From Rhypophila decipiens (taxonomy: Eukaryota; Ascomycota; Sordariomycetes; Sordariales; Naviculisporaceae), in contig MU858079.1 of assembly GCA_033297075.1 (NCBI GenBank), forward strand, positions 124,001 through 188,000: a stretch of 64,000 bases of DNA, read 5' to 3'. The translations under genes were made by a program, and so were the position numbers. Under the pieces are notes generated by a model. The model made no database searches. It had not been told where the DNA came from and saw only the letters and a list, made by a program, of their open reading frames with translations. This document shows, piece after piece, positions 21,156 through 32,127 of this stretch. Numbering within the stretch: the first letter of the stretch is position 1; each line of letters starts with the position of its first letter.

Positions 21156-22826
21156 ATGACAGTTTGTTCCTACCGGTACTATGTTCTGGTCCTTCTCCGC
21201 CTCCTCACGTTATCTCCCAGCATCCGAGCAGGTGGCGTCCACGGAGGCCCCAAGTCCGAGGAATGGAGCGGATGGGGCGGCAATATCCACAACAACAGAT
21301 GGGCGTCTGAGAACAAGGTCATTAACTCATCCAACATCCTCGCCCTCGTCGACCATTGCGCTCTGGAGTTCCCGATCGGTGTGAGCGCCACGCCCGTGAT
21401 ATCCGACGGTGCTGTTTACTTCCCCACATGGGAGGGCTCCTTCGTGGCTCTAAACTACCAGTCATGCACTGTCCTCTGGACGATAAACGTCACCTCGGTT
21501 ATATACAGATTTGCCACTCCTACCCCCTTTCAAGCCCAGAATGTGCGGGCCGTGTCGCGGACCAGCCCCCAGGTTGACGGGGACGTACTCTTCTTTGGCA
21601 CCCTGATGCATGCCCTCGTCGTGGCGGTCAACAAGCACACGGGCAAGATTCTCGGCGTTGTGCAGATAAACAAACACCCTCTGTCCATCATCACCATGTC
21701 GCCCACCTTTTTCGACGGCAAGTTATTCGTGGGCACGTCCAGCGTGGAGGAGAACGTCACCCTGCTTCCGGGGTATCAATGCTGCTCTTTTGTGGGAAAT
21801 ATGGCAGCCTTGGTGTTCAAAGCTTCAACGGGCAAGTTCAGGATGTTGTGGAGCGTCTCGTCCATGTCCAAGCGTCGACAGCGGGAAGGATGGGCCGGAG
21901 CGGCGATATGGGGGAGCCAACCTTCCATCGACCAGGCGAGAGGTGTGGTTTTCATTGGAACGGGAAATGCCTACTCTGCATCCAAGGCCACGACCAGGTG
22001 TCAGCTGTCCGTTGTGCCGCCAGAAGTACCCTACGAGTTCAATGTGGATGATTGCCTGCCACGGGATGTATGGCAGGACTCGGTGGTTGCTATCAGGGTT
22101 GACACTGGACAGGTGTTGTGGGTCCAACAGAGACCCGGGGTCGACATTTTCACCGCGGCGTGTGGGTATCCTGGGTTCGGTCCGCAGAGCCCGGAGCTCT
22201 GCCCTGGAATTCCCGGACCAGATTCGGACTTTGGGATGGCACCTACTTTTGTACCTGGTCAGAATGACAAGCTGGTAATTGGCAGGAAGAATGGTGACAT
22301 CTATGCCTTGTCGCCCCGTGATGGCCGTGTCCTGTGGGCGACTTCGACGGGGCCGAAAGGGATCACGGGAGGCCTGAGCTGGGGAATTGCGGCAGATGAT
22401 AGTCGGGCGTACTTTACCGCCATCAACTCGGATTACAAGACTTGGAAACTGCAGCCGTCGGGGCGAGCAGTAAACAGGAGCGCGTATGGGGCAGTGTCCC
22501 TGGTAAACGGCAGGATTTTGTGGGAGACGTCTGTTCCGAGGAACGGCATCTCGCTGGGTCCTCCTACCGTGGTGGGAGATGTGGTCCTGGTCGCGAGAAC
22601 AGGTCAGGATCCAAATGGCACCGCGAGTTATGACCAGTCCCAGGGTGGTCTGGTTGCCCTGAACAAGATGACTGGTCAGGTCATCATGGACAGGGGACTT
22701 GGCACCAACTTCCACGGTGGCATTGCTATTTTGGGCAGATATGCAATGTTTGGGACTGGGTACAGTGGTTTTGGCGCACCTGCCTTGGTACCTGGTGTGT
22801 TCCATGTCATGAGGGCCGGTTCATAA
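21156..22826 (+). CDS. Secreted PQQ-like beta-propeller protein
   Basis: Single exon, 556 aa, beginning with a signal peptide (YYVLVLLRLLTLSPSIRAG), so probably secreted. The body is built of repeated beta-propeller blades of the quinoprotein alcohol-dehydrogenase type: GVSATPVISDGAVYFPTWEG, KLFVGTSS, GGLVALNKMTGQVI and DIYALSPRDGRVLW all show the V-[VY]-[VFA]-x-[ST]-x-[DN]-G-x-[LV]-[YV]-A-L-[DN] blade pattern. Paired cysteines (YQCCSF, AACGYPGFGP, ELCPG) suit an extracellular protein. Family members bind PQQ and oxidise alcohols or polyvinyl alcohol. Whether PQQ binding residues are complete here is not clear, so activity is unproven. Confidence 0.82.
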   Translation: MTVCSYRYYVLVLLRLLTLSPSIRAGGVHGGPKSEEWSGWGGNIHNNRWASENKVINSSNILALVDHCALEFPIGVSATPVISDGAVYFPTWEGSFVALNYQSCTVLWTINVTSVIYRFATPTPFQAQNVRAVSRTSPQVDGDVLFFGTLMHALVVAVNKHTGKILGVVQINKHPLSIITMSPTFFDGKLFVGTSSVEENVTLLPGYQCCSFVGNMAALVFKASTGKFRMLWSVSSMSKRRQREGWAGAAIWGSQPSIDQARGVVFIGTGNAYSASKATTRCQLSVVPPEVPYEFNVDDCLPRDVWQDSVVAIRVDTGQVLWVQQRPGVDIFTAACGYPGFGPQSPELCPGIPGPDSDFGMAPTFVPGQNDKLVIGRKNGDIYALSPRDGRVLWATSTGPKGITGGLSWGIAADDSRAYFTAINSDYKTWKLQPSGRAVNRSAYGAVSLVNGRILWETSVPRNGISLGPPTVVGDVVLVARTGQDPNGTASYDQSQGGLVALNKMTGQVIMDRGLGTNFHGGIAILGRYAMFGTGYSGFGAPALVPGVFHVMRAGS

Positions 22827-23440
22827 GATATTGGGCAACTAGCCCTAACCATCTTCCAATACAAGACATATCTTAATAGTCAACATCACAGAGCCCAGTT
22901 CCTAGCAAGACAGGCAAAGTGCCTGACCATTACCTAAAACACTGGGCGAGCTTTGATGCCCAACGAAAAGATCGGGCTTATGATCACAGTGCTCTTGATT
23001 ACTTGATAGGACAATTATTCGCCCTGGTGGCGGCAGCTAGATGCAGCTAACCTTCCTTACATGTAGCTATCGTTTGTCCAACCTACACAGCCTGCATGGT
23101 CAGATTCCTTTGTTGAACACCTTCAAAGCGCATCCCAAGGATCGGATATGATCCTGGTCAACTTGGACCCTTGGAGGAAGAGACGGCTCAGGTTGATACC
23201 ATGTGCTACCTACAGTACAGATCGTTTCTAAGATAACCCACAAACTGAATATGGAGGACATGATTCATTTTCCCTTGTTTCCCGCAAACACCATAATAAC
23301 CCATCTATACCTATTCTTGTAGCATTATCCTGTTGTTTGAATAAACCACCATATGTTAAACCCAGAAATACGATCAAGGAAATAAATCTCCAACAACTAA
23401 AAGCCCGAATACTACTCCTTCAAACTCCAAGCAAAGTTAT
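22827..23440. other. Intergenic
   Basis: No gene is seen between the convergent propeller gene and small gene D. Confidence 0.5.
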
Positions 23441-23790
23441 CTAGAAGGACTGCATGTCAGATTCACCGGGTACTATTCACTTATTCAAGACAGTTGAACT
23501 CACCAAATCCAACTCGGGCCCATGAAACCTAGACACAGAGTATACGTTATGTCTCATCTGTACATATCGTCATGTTAGACTCCTCTGCATGGACTAGTAG
23601 TGATGCAACATACGAAAGATGTAGTTTGCGGGACGGGACCAACCTCGACATAGAACCCATCATCCCCATACTGTCCCTTCAAGATCCTCAGCAAGTCCCG
23701 AGGCGAGAAAAGCTTGGTGTGGATTCTCTGTATGGTGCCTCCCCTTGCCTCGATCGGCAGTCCTGGTCTCAAGATAGCCGCTGTTACCAT
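23441..23790 (-). CDS. Small family protein D (YG-VEMRHN-Y motif)
   Basis: Three exons on the minus strand, 23790..23644, 23557..23504 and 23449..23441, predict 69 aa. The first intron uses a weak donor (GTTGGT); exon 2 starts exactly at the ATG of MRHNVY. The conserved core is SPRDLLRILKGQYG (predicted helix), then YGDDGFYVE|MRHNVYSV (two strands around an RHN turn), where the bar marks the intron. A short tail ELDL|SF follows. It matches small proteins A, B and C in the core and in the phase-0 intron between E and M. No signal peptide or membrane segment is visible. Function is unknown. It lies downstream of, and on the same strand as, kinase K2. Confidence 0.7.
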
Positions 23791-24861
23791 GGTTGAAAAT
23801 AAGTCGTGTAGCTGGTTTTGAGTTGAGAATAAGGGTCTGGAGGGAGCAGGAATGAAGTAAGTAGCTCTAAAGAAAGCGGTCTTGTTGTTTAGGAAATTGC
23901 AAGATATCACCAGCGGAGCGGAAGAGAGAATGGGTGAGGGTCGAGATGCAGGTATCCAGATGCAGGTACCTTCCTCGTGGATATAAGAAAGTCACCCTGT
24001 CCCTTTGGTAGGTGTTGCCTGAGAGCAACAAACATAGTTGGTTGGTGGAGGCCGACGCATGCGGCCGCCTTGACGTGGAATGTTTCGACCCGACATCAAC
24101 AAACATTGACGCGCAGAACGGCCAAAATAAAGCTGGCTGAAAAGCACAGTTTTATCAGCCTTATTCCCTTTTTATATTAGGGCGGGGAGCAATCAAATCG
24201 GACCAGTTGGCGTAGCTTCATCTTGTTGGTTCTTTCTGTTCAAGGCGTTCATGTGAGGGTGTTTGAGTTTGATGTTAGCCGGGAGAATGCATCGGGCAAG
24301 ACTTGATAGACGGCCAATCGTAGCAGGCCAAGCTTGCTACGATTGGATTTCGTATCTCCCAAGTAATGGCGGTCCTAATATACTATATATAACATTTACC
24401 AACTGGTTGTGTCCAAGTATACTACTAGTAGTAACTTGTACAAATATTCGAGGTAGATAACGTTTACGCATCAAGGTTCCAGCTTTTGGGGTTTTCAGAG
24501 CTTCATGTTCAAGTTCCCAGTCTTGGGGACGGCTTTCGAATAACAAAGAGGTTCAATATTATGTTCCCGCAGCTAAAGGAGGCTATGCAATGCAATTATG
24601 ATAGAGCAAAGAAAGAGAAATGCTGCCAGCACGAGCTAACGTTATGCAAGCCAGGGGTATCCAAATAAAAACAAATCCATTCCCGCCGCCCAATTAAAAT
24701 CCAGCCATTACTTGATCCCCAAGTGCTGTTCCGACATCTAGCCAAAAATGTTTTTATCCCCAGTGCCAGCCAACCAAACGCCTTTTCCATATGATGCGAA
24801 TACCTAACAACCAAAATCACCTCTCACATGCGGCTTAACCGCCCTTGCCGCTCTTTTCGTC
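23791..24861. other. Intergenic between small gene D and kinase K2
   Basis: No gene is seen. It holds D's promoter and the K2 3' flank. CCTAATATAC at about 24372 recalls the repeats at 2.7 and 4.4 kb. Confidence 0.4.
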
Positions 24862-27800
24862 CTATTTTTCCACGTCTCGATCAGTGGATGTATACAATGG
24901 CGAGACCGACTCTGAATGTTCTGCCCGTCGAGGAGACGAGAAGCAACAGCGAAAGAGCGGAACCAGCGAGCTGCGTTTACTTGACTTCTTGAGCTCCTGT
25001 TGGCGTGAAGAAGCTATCGGGCCACGGCGTTCGGTGACAAGCCCAGTGGAGTTCACATGATGCTGCTCAGTTTGAGGGACACTAGGGTTGTCTCCTGTCA
25101 TCATAGGCGTATCCTGGTCTGTAGACTCCCCATCGGTTTCCTGGGCGGGCTTTAGTGTGCCGGTTTGCGTAGGCACCGGTCCTCTAGCCGGAGAGGTCGA
25201 GTCGGTCTCCAAATTCAAGTTGGTTGGTGGGGGCGCAGTGACGATCGTTAGTATCTTGGGTTGGCCATCGTTCGCCTGCGAGATGGGACTTGTTGTGTCC
25301 TCAGCTGCTGGGGAGTTCTGTGGAGGGGGTGATACTGTAAGAATGGGTATTGACGCTGCTGACGGCATGGCGATGTGCTCGTCCTTTCTATGAGTATCCG
25401 CAGTCGACCTAATATCCGTAAATAGGTGGTTTATACCCTCCTTGAATCTTTCAGTGCGCGAGGTAGAACGAGACAGAGCCGCTGCGGCGAGCTGGGATGC
25501 TACGCTTGGAAAGTTATCCTCTGGACGGATTTTCGGTACGGTGTTCTGATGGATCCGCTTCTTCTGCTTGTCGGAATACGGCAGTGCGGAAGCGGCCAGC
25601 ATAGACAGGTCGGTTCGCGCACGGGGGCAGTCTGGATTCTGCCGCTCTGTGCAGTATCTGCTATTCTCTTCGCATGTCTTATGTAGGGCAGTCAACTTGT
25701 CCACAATCTTGCCGCACTTGGCCCTCTTCATTGGTCTGACTCGCAGAAGTTCGTTCTCGATAAAGTCGAGGAGGTCAAGAACAAAGTCCGAGCAGCGTTC
25801 GTGTTTATATAGCAGTTGAAATTCCTATATCCCAGCGTCATTAGTTCATGTTGTTGAAGGTCGTCAGGCACGCATGTATCCACTCACATCATAAACTGCT
25901 CGTTTTGCCTGTGCGCCCGTCTCGGTCCACGTCTCCTTCTTCTCGTCCTCTTCATGGATGATGTCAACATTGTTGAAGAACACATCCTCCTTGATTTCTC
26001 GGTAATCGTCCTCCACTCGACTCCTAGAGAACCGCTCAACTTCGTCCCAGCCGAGGACATACCAGGCAACGAACTCGAGCAGCACACAGCCCAGCGTCCA
26101 TATGTCGTAGCTCTGGTCAAAGCCTTGATCGATATCGAACTCCGGAGCACGATAAGTGGGCGACACTGGTGTGCTCTTACCGTTGTTCTGTCCAGAAAGC
26201 ATTGAGCCAGTGCGGTGGAACTTGCTCAGTCCAAAGTCGGAAATCTTTAGCACGCCCATGTTGTTTGTCTCGGTCTCGTGCGGGCGATAGGCACCAACAG
26301 GGCGGAACCATAATATGTTCTCGGGTTTGAGGTCCCCATGTCGACCGTGAGTCTTTTGTTGCTCATGCTGGGGGATGCCGAGGAACTCGCCCTTGTGGAC
26401 TTCAAAGTCGTGGATCGACTGCAGACCTTTGACAATACCCAGACATTGGGATGAGAACCACAGGGCAAGACCATGATTCCTCGGAAGCTCGGTTACGGTC
26501 GGATAGAGTTTCCAGAAGTCGAGAAGATTGCCGTCGGCACAGGGGAAAAGGAGATAAAATTCCTTGCGCCACTCGAATGTCACGAGCAGCTTGATGAGAT
26601 GGAGATGGTCCTTGGTGCTAAATCTCTTCAGGTTGGACACTTCCGCCTTGAAGGCTTCTCGATTGCTATGCCGGAGACGCTTCACGGCATAAAATGGGTT
26701 ATCCTTGTCCGAGGAGGCGTCATGAGAACAATTGTGATGGGCCGGATGTATCTTGACCTTCCATACGTCACCAAAGCCGCCCCTATTGCCCGAAGCAATT
26801 TCCTCGTCCTCAATCAGCGGCAGGACGGTTCCATACTCGAAGCTGTAGTGGGGGACCTCTGGCCTTGTTGTGGTACTCAGCACAAAGTATGGAGGGAGCA
26901 GCTTCCATTGGTAGTCGTTGAACACTTCGAGCATGAAGGCTGGCCATGTGGACACAATTGTGATGGGGGACAGGTTACCGTCCCTGCCCCTTCGTTGCAG
27001 CTGGCGAGTTCCTGGGTTTGGTCCGTCAGATAGGAGGAAAGGGAGGTCATTATCATGCAGGTTCTCGTCCGAGTCATCGATGAAACGGACGATGTCGGGG
27101 ACCCTTTGGATCAGCGCGAGAATAGCAAAGATCTTTCTCCGAGTGGTAGGGCGTGGGTCATGCGATCTCGAACTCGAACTCGCTGGCGGCGGAGTGGTGT
27201 GCCAGACCTGGTCGGTATACCAATCCAACCTGTCTGCAGCAATCGTTCTGGGTACCAAGCGTGCGAGCTCCTGGCGAACGCGGTCGCGTGTGACAATCCG
27301 GTTGAAGGCGTCATTGGGGAGATATTGGCCCTTGTCCCTGCTTGCCGAGACCTTGAAAGCCGCTCTGATGGCCGTCTCAAAGTCGACAGTCTTGGCTGCC
27401 CGGGGTGATGACGATAGCGATGGCGATGGCGAGTCATCAACAGTGAGCGACACCTGCGGGTTTGCCGTGCCATCATCTGTTTCCGAAAATGCGCCCGTCT
27501 GTGCTACCAGCTCGGCGGTCGACTTGCGAGATTCGCTGGGTGACCGCGTGTGAGCCGAGGTTTGAGGCGACCGGCGCGATGCAGAATCATCCTCCTCTGC
27601 CTGCTGCTTCAACCAGTCTCCGTACCCCTGGTCGTGGATGGTGCTGGGTGTCTGACCGCTATGGGACCCGCCTCCTTCCGTCGCCGGCCGGGACCTCCCA
27701 GCCGCTTGAGCGCTGAGGTATTCATTCCCCGGCTCGCCTGGGGAGAACTGCGTGTCCGAGCCCCACGCAACAGGGGCGTTGTTGATGGACGAGTTGCGCC

Positions 27801-27970
27801 TGGTGATCTAATGCATCGGAAGAGGTCACGAAAGAAGTCAGTCATGTTCTCAATTTTTGACGCAAAAAAGATGGACATACCGGGACCTCAAAGTCTGGTG
27901 TTTGTGGTATGGAACCTGGCGTTTCTGACTTGTCGCGTGGGGCCAACGCCTTTGTCCCGGGATCGGCCAT
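24862..27970 (-). CDS. Protein kinase K2 with long N- and C-terminal extensions
   Basis: Three exons on the minus strand, 27970..27881, 27807..25888 and 25824..24862, give 990 aa. The start at 27970 is the only ATG that reaches the long exon through a good intron (GTATGT...TAG). Residues 1-190 are disordered. A helical module (RDRVRQELARL, TRRKIFAILALIQRVP, then FNDYQWKLLPPYFVL) is shared with K1. Kinase motifs are GGFGDVW (about 372-378), YAVKRL (Lys about 406), RHGDLKPEN (Asp about 522), DFG (about 554-556), YRAPE (about 584) and YDIWTLGC. HRD is replaced by HGD; all other catalytic residues are present, so it is probably active on Ser/Thr. The tail is Pro/Ser/Thr-rich and carries VPLFRCCFSS, echoing the CC end of K1. 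Small family genes flank it on both sides. Confidence 0.88.
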
Positions 27971-29120
27971 GGCCGTGGGGTCTTTGGGCTTTACTCTCCA
28001 GTGACCGGCTAATCCGCGCGGAGTACCGGTACCCAGTGTGTAAGTGCTGCTCAGCTCGTGTCAATGTTTGCTGCTGGCTGGGTCGAAAAAAGGGGTTCAA
28101 TTCCACCTCACGACAAACATTGAATTGTCAATTGATTGCGGAACAAAAAATAGCGCGACACTTTACTTAAAGTAGAATCTCCTCTTCTGATTCTCAGAGC
28201 CTCGCGACAAAATTCCACCAGAAGAGGGGTTCATGGCTGATGGCGCAGCAAGGCTCGAGATTGTCGAGCTGGAGAGTGGGACGAGTGGTGAGGGAACCTC
28301 TGGGAGCCCGTAAGAGGCACAGGGGACGCCACAGCAGACCGAAACGGGTCGCGGGGTGACATTTGGGGGCATAAAGCCAGCATGGGCGTCAGTTGAAGGA
28401 GGGTTGGAAACTCCTGTGAGTCCTGTCAACTTCAACAGTCTGGAAAGTGTGAAGAGTTTGGCGGCAAGCAACGCCAGGGCTGATTTACCGGCGCACACCG
28501 GGGACGGGAATACGGGCAGCCTGAATTTTACGGTGTCGATTACGTATTGACCACCAGGAGGGTGCGAGTGTGGCACACCAAGGACTTCAGCTCTCTCTCC
28601 AAAGTGAGAAACTTCGTGTTTGCGCCCTCGTCACCTGCACCTCTCACACACCTTTTGCAGCTTTGGTGGCAAAAGAATATCAATCGATTGCCCAATTACC
28701 AGGCAAGCGCAAATATGATGCCCCTGATCCCAAATCCTGTTTGATGATATGACGATGGTCTCCTAAGGAGAGGTTCAAGACTTGTATTGATTGCTTTGGT
28801 TTCTTACCAGTCATTTGTCACGACCCATAGTCTCGGTTTCGAAGCAAGGAACATGGCACGAGCGGCCCTGTGTTTATACAACTTGCAGGGTTGGGTTTCC
28901 TTTTGGGGGTTCTTCGGCGTTCCCTAAAGTTGCTGTGGGATGACATACTTGTCCACTTCGGTTCAAGTGAAAATATTTTACCACAAGTCTCAGTTTACCG
29001 AAATAGAACCACAGCATAATACCACTGGCATCTGCCCCCTCCCGACTTTTGTCGTGTCCTTTTAGCATGTTGTCCCAAAAGCTTGATTGAATTACCTTTT
29101 GTCAAGTTAAGAAGATAGCA
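27971..29120. other. Spacer between K2 and small gene B, with a broken frame
   Basis: No intact gene is seen. About 28200-28550 contains a coding-like but interrupted frame, listed separately. The rest is promoter sequence for the divergent K2 and B genes. Confidence 0.4.
28200..28550 (+). pseudogene. Possible gene relic with an in-frame TAA
   Basis: One frame reads as protein-like sequence (DKIPPEEGFMADGAARLEIV), meets a TAA at about 28310, then continues in the same frame (TGRGVTFGGIKPAW, then SLESVKSLAASNARADL) to a stop at 28550. There is no good intron to remove the TAA. A CAA-to-TAA change, as RIP would make, is one explanation. The family is not recognised. It could also be chance. 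Confidence 0.3.
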
Positions 29121-29599
29121 ATGGATATCCGCAGAGCGTGAGTCTTAGCCTGCTATTTGTAATTGTTGGCTGTTGCCCATGCTGACATCGTCGACGTGAC
29201 TTCTAGCGCCGTTGCGCGACCGAACGGTCTCTCGAGAGCGTCTCGCCAGCCCCAGGTCATTGATGGCCGCATCGTGGATCCTCTCAAACTTGCTGCAGTC
29301 TTGGATCGCAAGTTTGGAAAAGGCGCCTACGACGTAGAAGTAGGTTAAAAAAATAAAAAAAGAAATCTTTTTCCTTCTCCTTTTCTCCCCCTTGTTTTCG
29401 GTCTTTGTCCATAGGGCGCTTAGAGGACTGACTGTTGTTGTGTAGATGCGTCATAACAAGTTTCTGGTTCGCGCAAGAGCACAATTGACGCAGGTATGTA
29501 CATACGTCTTGACGCCCTTACAGGGCGACTCCCAAATGCTGCGGACAGCCCTAACTAAAGTCTCTCCAGGATGAGATCCAAGAGTGCTCATATTGCTGA
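29121..29599 (+). CDS. Small family protein B
   Basis: Four exons, 29121..29137, 29207..29339, 29446..29493 and 29570..29599, predict 75 aa; every intron is GT-AG and in phase, and the last has a CTAAC branch point. The core is DPLKLAAVLDRKFG (helix), FGKGAYDVE|MRHNKFLV, then QLTQ|DEIQEC at the C-terminus (bars mark introns). Both intron positions recur elsewhere in the family: E|MRHN in C and D, and before [DR]EI in A and E. Six codons before the first intron make a tiny first exon, a reason automated annotation may miss it. No signal peptide or membrane segment. Function unknown. It is divergent from K2. Confidence 0.72.
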
Positions 29600-31172
29600 G
29601 ATCAATACGTTTTTGTTCCCTATCAACTAGATGGGAGGCTTCCTGTACTATTCACCACATGTTTTGTTCCATTTCCGGCGTGGAAAAGGTGTCCCTTTAC
29701 AACTTTTGTAAGATTGGCGAAGGACTGTTTACTACTTCCAAAACCGGTGTTTTGAGAGAAAAGCGGCAACGGCGACGTTAACTATAGACTGTGCAATTAC
29801 AACATCTCTTTTGTTACCTAATTATTTGTGTACATTGGATATCTTTTTAATTCTAATTCAGCTCGGTATTCTAGAGATGATCAAGTTTGCAAAACTTCGG
29901 AGGCTGAGTTTCTCATCGGCAACGGATTCTCCCGTTGCACCGACGCGCTGGAGATCATCCCACAGCGGAAAGTCCCCTAAACCCCTGCCGTTGTGGGAGC
30001 CTCTGACGCTGCCGCCGCCTCTGAGGAAGCAGGGGGGCTGCGCCTCAGCTGTGTTTCTGACAAGGGTCAAAATGGATTATGGGGCTGCCTCCGAGTTCCG
30101 ACTCCTGTATAAAATTAAGAACTGCACAGGATATTCGAAGTTTGCTCATGATCCAAGGGAACCGGTGATGGAAATACATAACTGAGGCTCACCGAGGTCA
30201 AGAGGCTTGGCACCGGCCTCATCCCCTGATATTTGAAGAGGCAATTATCCGCATTCAGTTCCTGCACATTTCCCAGGAAGTTGGATGCCTTTAGTTCGCC
30301 CAGTCTTATACACGTGCAAGTCTAATGACTGGTCTGCGTTATTCAAGTAACAGGAGGCATCAACTTCCCATCTGCCCAATGTTAATCCATCGTTGGAATT
30401 TTGTGAAATTACTTCCCAACATTGCAGCGCAGTGCCGCAGGTGTAAATTGCCCGGCCGGTGACATTCACCGAGAGTTTGATGACTCTCCTGTTACATATC
30501 CAACTCTGCTGTGCCCGCCTGAGCTTCACAACACGCGCACTGGCTGGTCTTGGTCAGACCGTAACGTTCCCCAAAAGATGTGGTTGCTGGGGCCGGCAAT
30601 CGGCATGACCTCCAAGCTGAGAATATCTTGTTTGAGTTGATATCATTGGCTGCCTATCAGATAGCAGGATAACACCCATTCACGTTTGGGGCCCCAACAA
30701 AGTGCTGTTTTTCCAATGCTTTGGTGACAGTATTTTGGAAGTTAACATGAACAGTTTCAAATAGTGTACCCCAAGGCAGATTCCACACGAAAATTCCATG
30801 GGAACGGGTTGCCTCCAGCCAATGAAATCATGCTCGGACGTGCACCAGATGAGCCATAAACAGCCCAGGCAGCTCGTGGCACAGCCGGTATCCTAGGCAA
30901 AGAACATCATCCGGTGTATATGCAAGGCTTCCAAGTAACCGGACATCCATCACCCCATACGCCTCCTAGTGCTCTTTGAAAATGGATATCATCAAGCCGG
31001 GCGACGGGAGCACCCTCCCGTCATGTATCCCATCTTCAAACCTGCCAGGGTCTTATTCTGATACCAATCATCATACCGGCATCATATTGTTACATGATTG
31101 AAAGACTGGCTTTACGTTGCAAATTCAAAGAACACTCAGCCTAGCATCATCATCATTCTCACCCTTATTGCC
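29600..31172. other. Intergenic, about 1.6 kb
   Basis: No convincing gene. A frame at 29878-30185 is open but does not look like protein. A 38-codon frame at 30982-31098 (MDIIKPGDGS...) starts with the same MDI as gene B and could be an upstream frame or unrecognised exon of gene C. Confidence 0.35.
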
Positions 31173-31767
31173 ATGCTCAGCAATCCTGTCGTTGAGGACG
31201 GCCATTACACGTACAAGCTGCACACGCGGGATGTGCCTCCCAGAGTGCTTCGGCGAGAGCTTGAGAGGCTTCTAGGGTCCTCCCAGTGGCATGTGGAGGT
31301 GAGTTGGACTCCATAGTGCTGTGGATTACACAATTCATCGGGAACAGCAGTGAAACGACAATGGGACTGGAACCTCAGGGCCAGGCTAACAGCTTGTCCA
31401 CATACAGATGCGCCACAACGTGTACAACATTCAGTCCTGCACGGATTTCGATCTCGTACGTATCACCAAAACAGACAAACGAACAAATCGATCTGACAAA
31501 GTGGCCCAACAACAGAAAGACCTCCTCTCCAACTGCCAGAACGGGTCCGCAACTCCGCGAACCTTTAGTGCCCAAAATCTTCGAGAACGAGCCTTGAAGG
31601 CGAGCACACCTCGACGGCTACCCGACACTCCCAAGACCCACTTCGTGACGCTGAAGTCTGAAAAGGTCAACGACAGTCACGACGTGACAGTGACAGACAC
31701 TGACACAGAAGGGTCATCAAACAGTCAAGACCGACATACGGCCGAGCCACCCATTCAGCTACATTGA
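31173..31767 (+). CDS. Small family protein C with longer C-terminus
   Basis: Two exons, 31173..31298 and 31408..31767, predict 161 aa. The intron has a GTGAGT donor, GCTAAC branch point and CAG acceptor, and lies between E and M of VE|MRHNVYNI as in B and D. The core is VPPRVLRRELERLLG (helix) and LGSSQWHVE|MRHNVYNI. Unlike its relatives it continues for about 105 polar, Ser/Thr/Asp-rich residues. A strong donor (GTACGT, 31456) follows TDFDL, at the place where D has an intron. Removing 31456..31515 (60 nt, frame-preserving) would give a shorter form, so alternative splicing or intron retention is possible. Function unknown. Confidence 0.65.
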
Positions 31768-32127
31768 AAACAAAGAGAGAAAATAGGATATGTTTATGGT
31801 TCATGGTTCATGGCAAACGACAAAGGGGCTCTATCTTGAGGATTTCATAGACTTTTGGTGCAAAAGGTGTTTGTTTTCTTTGCTAATTTTGTCTTTGGCC
31901 ATCCTGGAGGCTGTTGGAATTCAAGTTATACCCGTTAGATACCACTCGTCTGAAATTATCGATTTCTGTAAGCAACATCAGTCTTGATGTCTTTTTTTCA
32001 ATGCAACCCGGGCAGTTTGCTACGAAAGCCACATTAAGGTTCATCTCGTGGCACGGTCAAATTTCACCTGTGAATAGAACTACATGTAGTTTCAGTCCAG
32101 ATGAGGCATTTCCAGACTCAGTACGGG
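31768..32127. other. Convergent spacer
   Basis: Nothing is recognised between gene C and the CorA-like gene. Confidence 0.4.

Noticed and set aside
29878..30185. Open frame of about 100 codons on the plus strand
   Set aside because: Composition changes along its length and nothing protein-like or conserved is visible.
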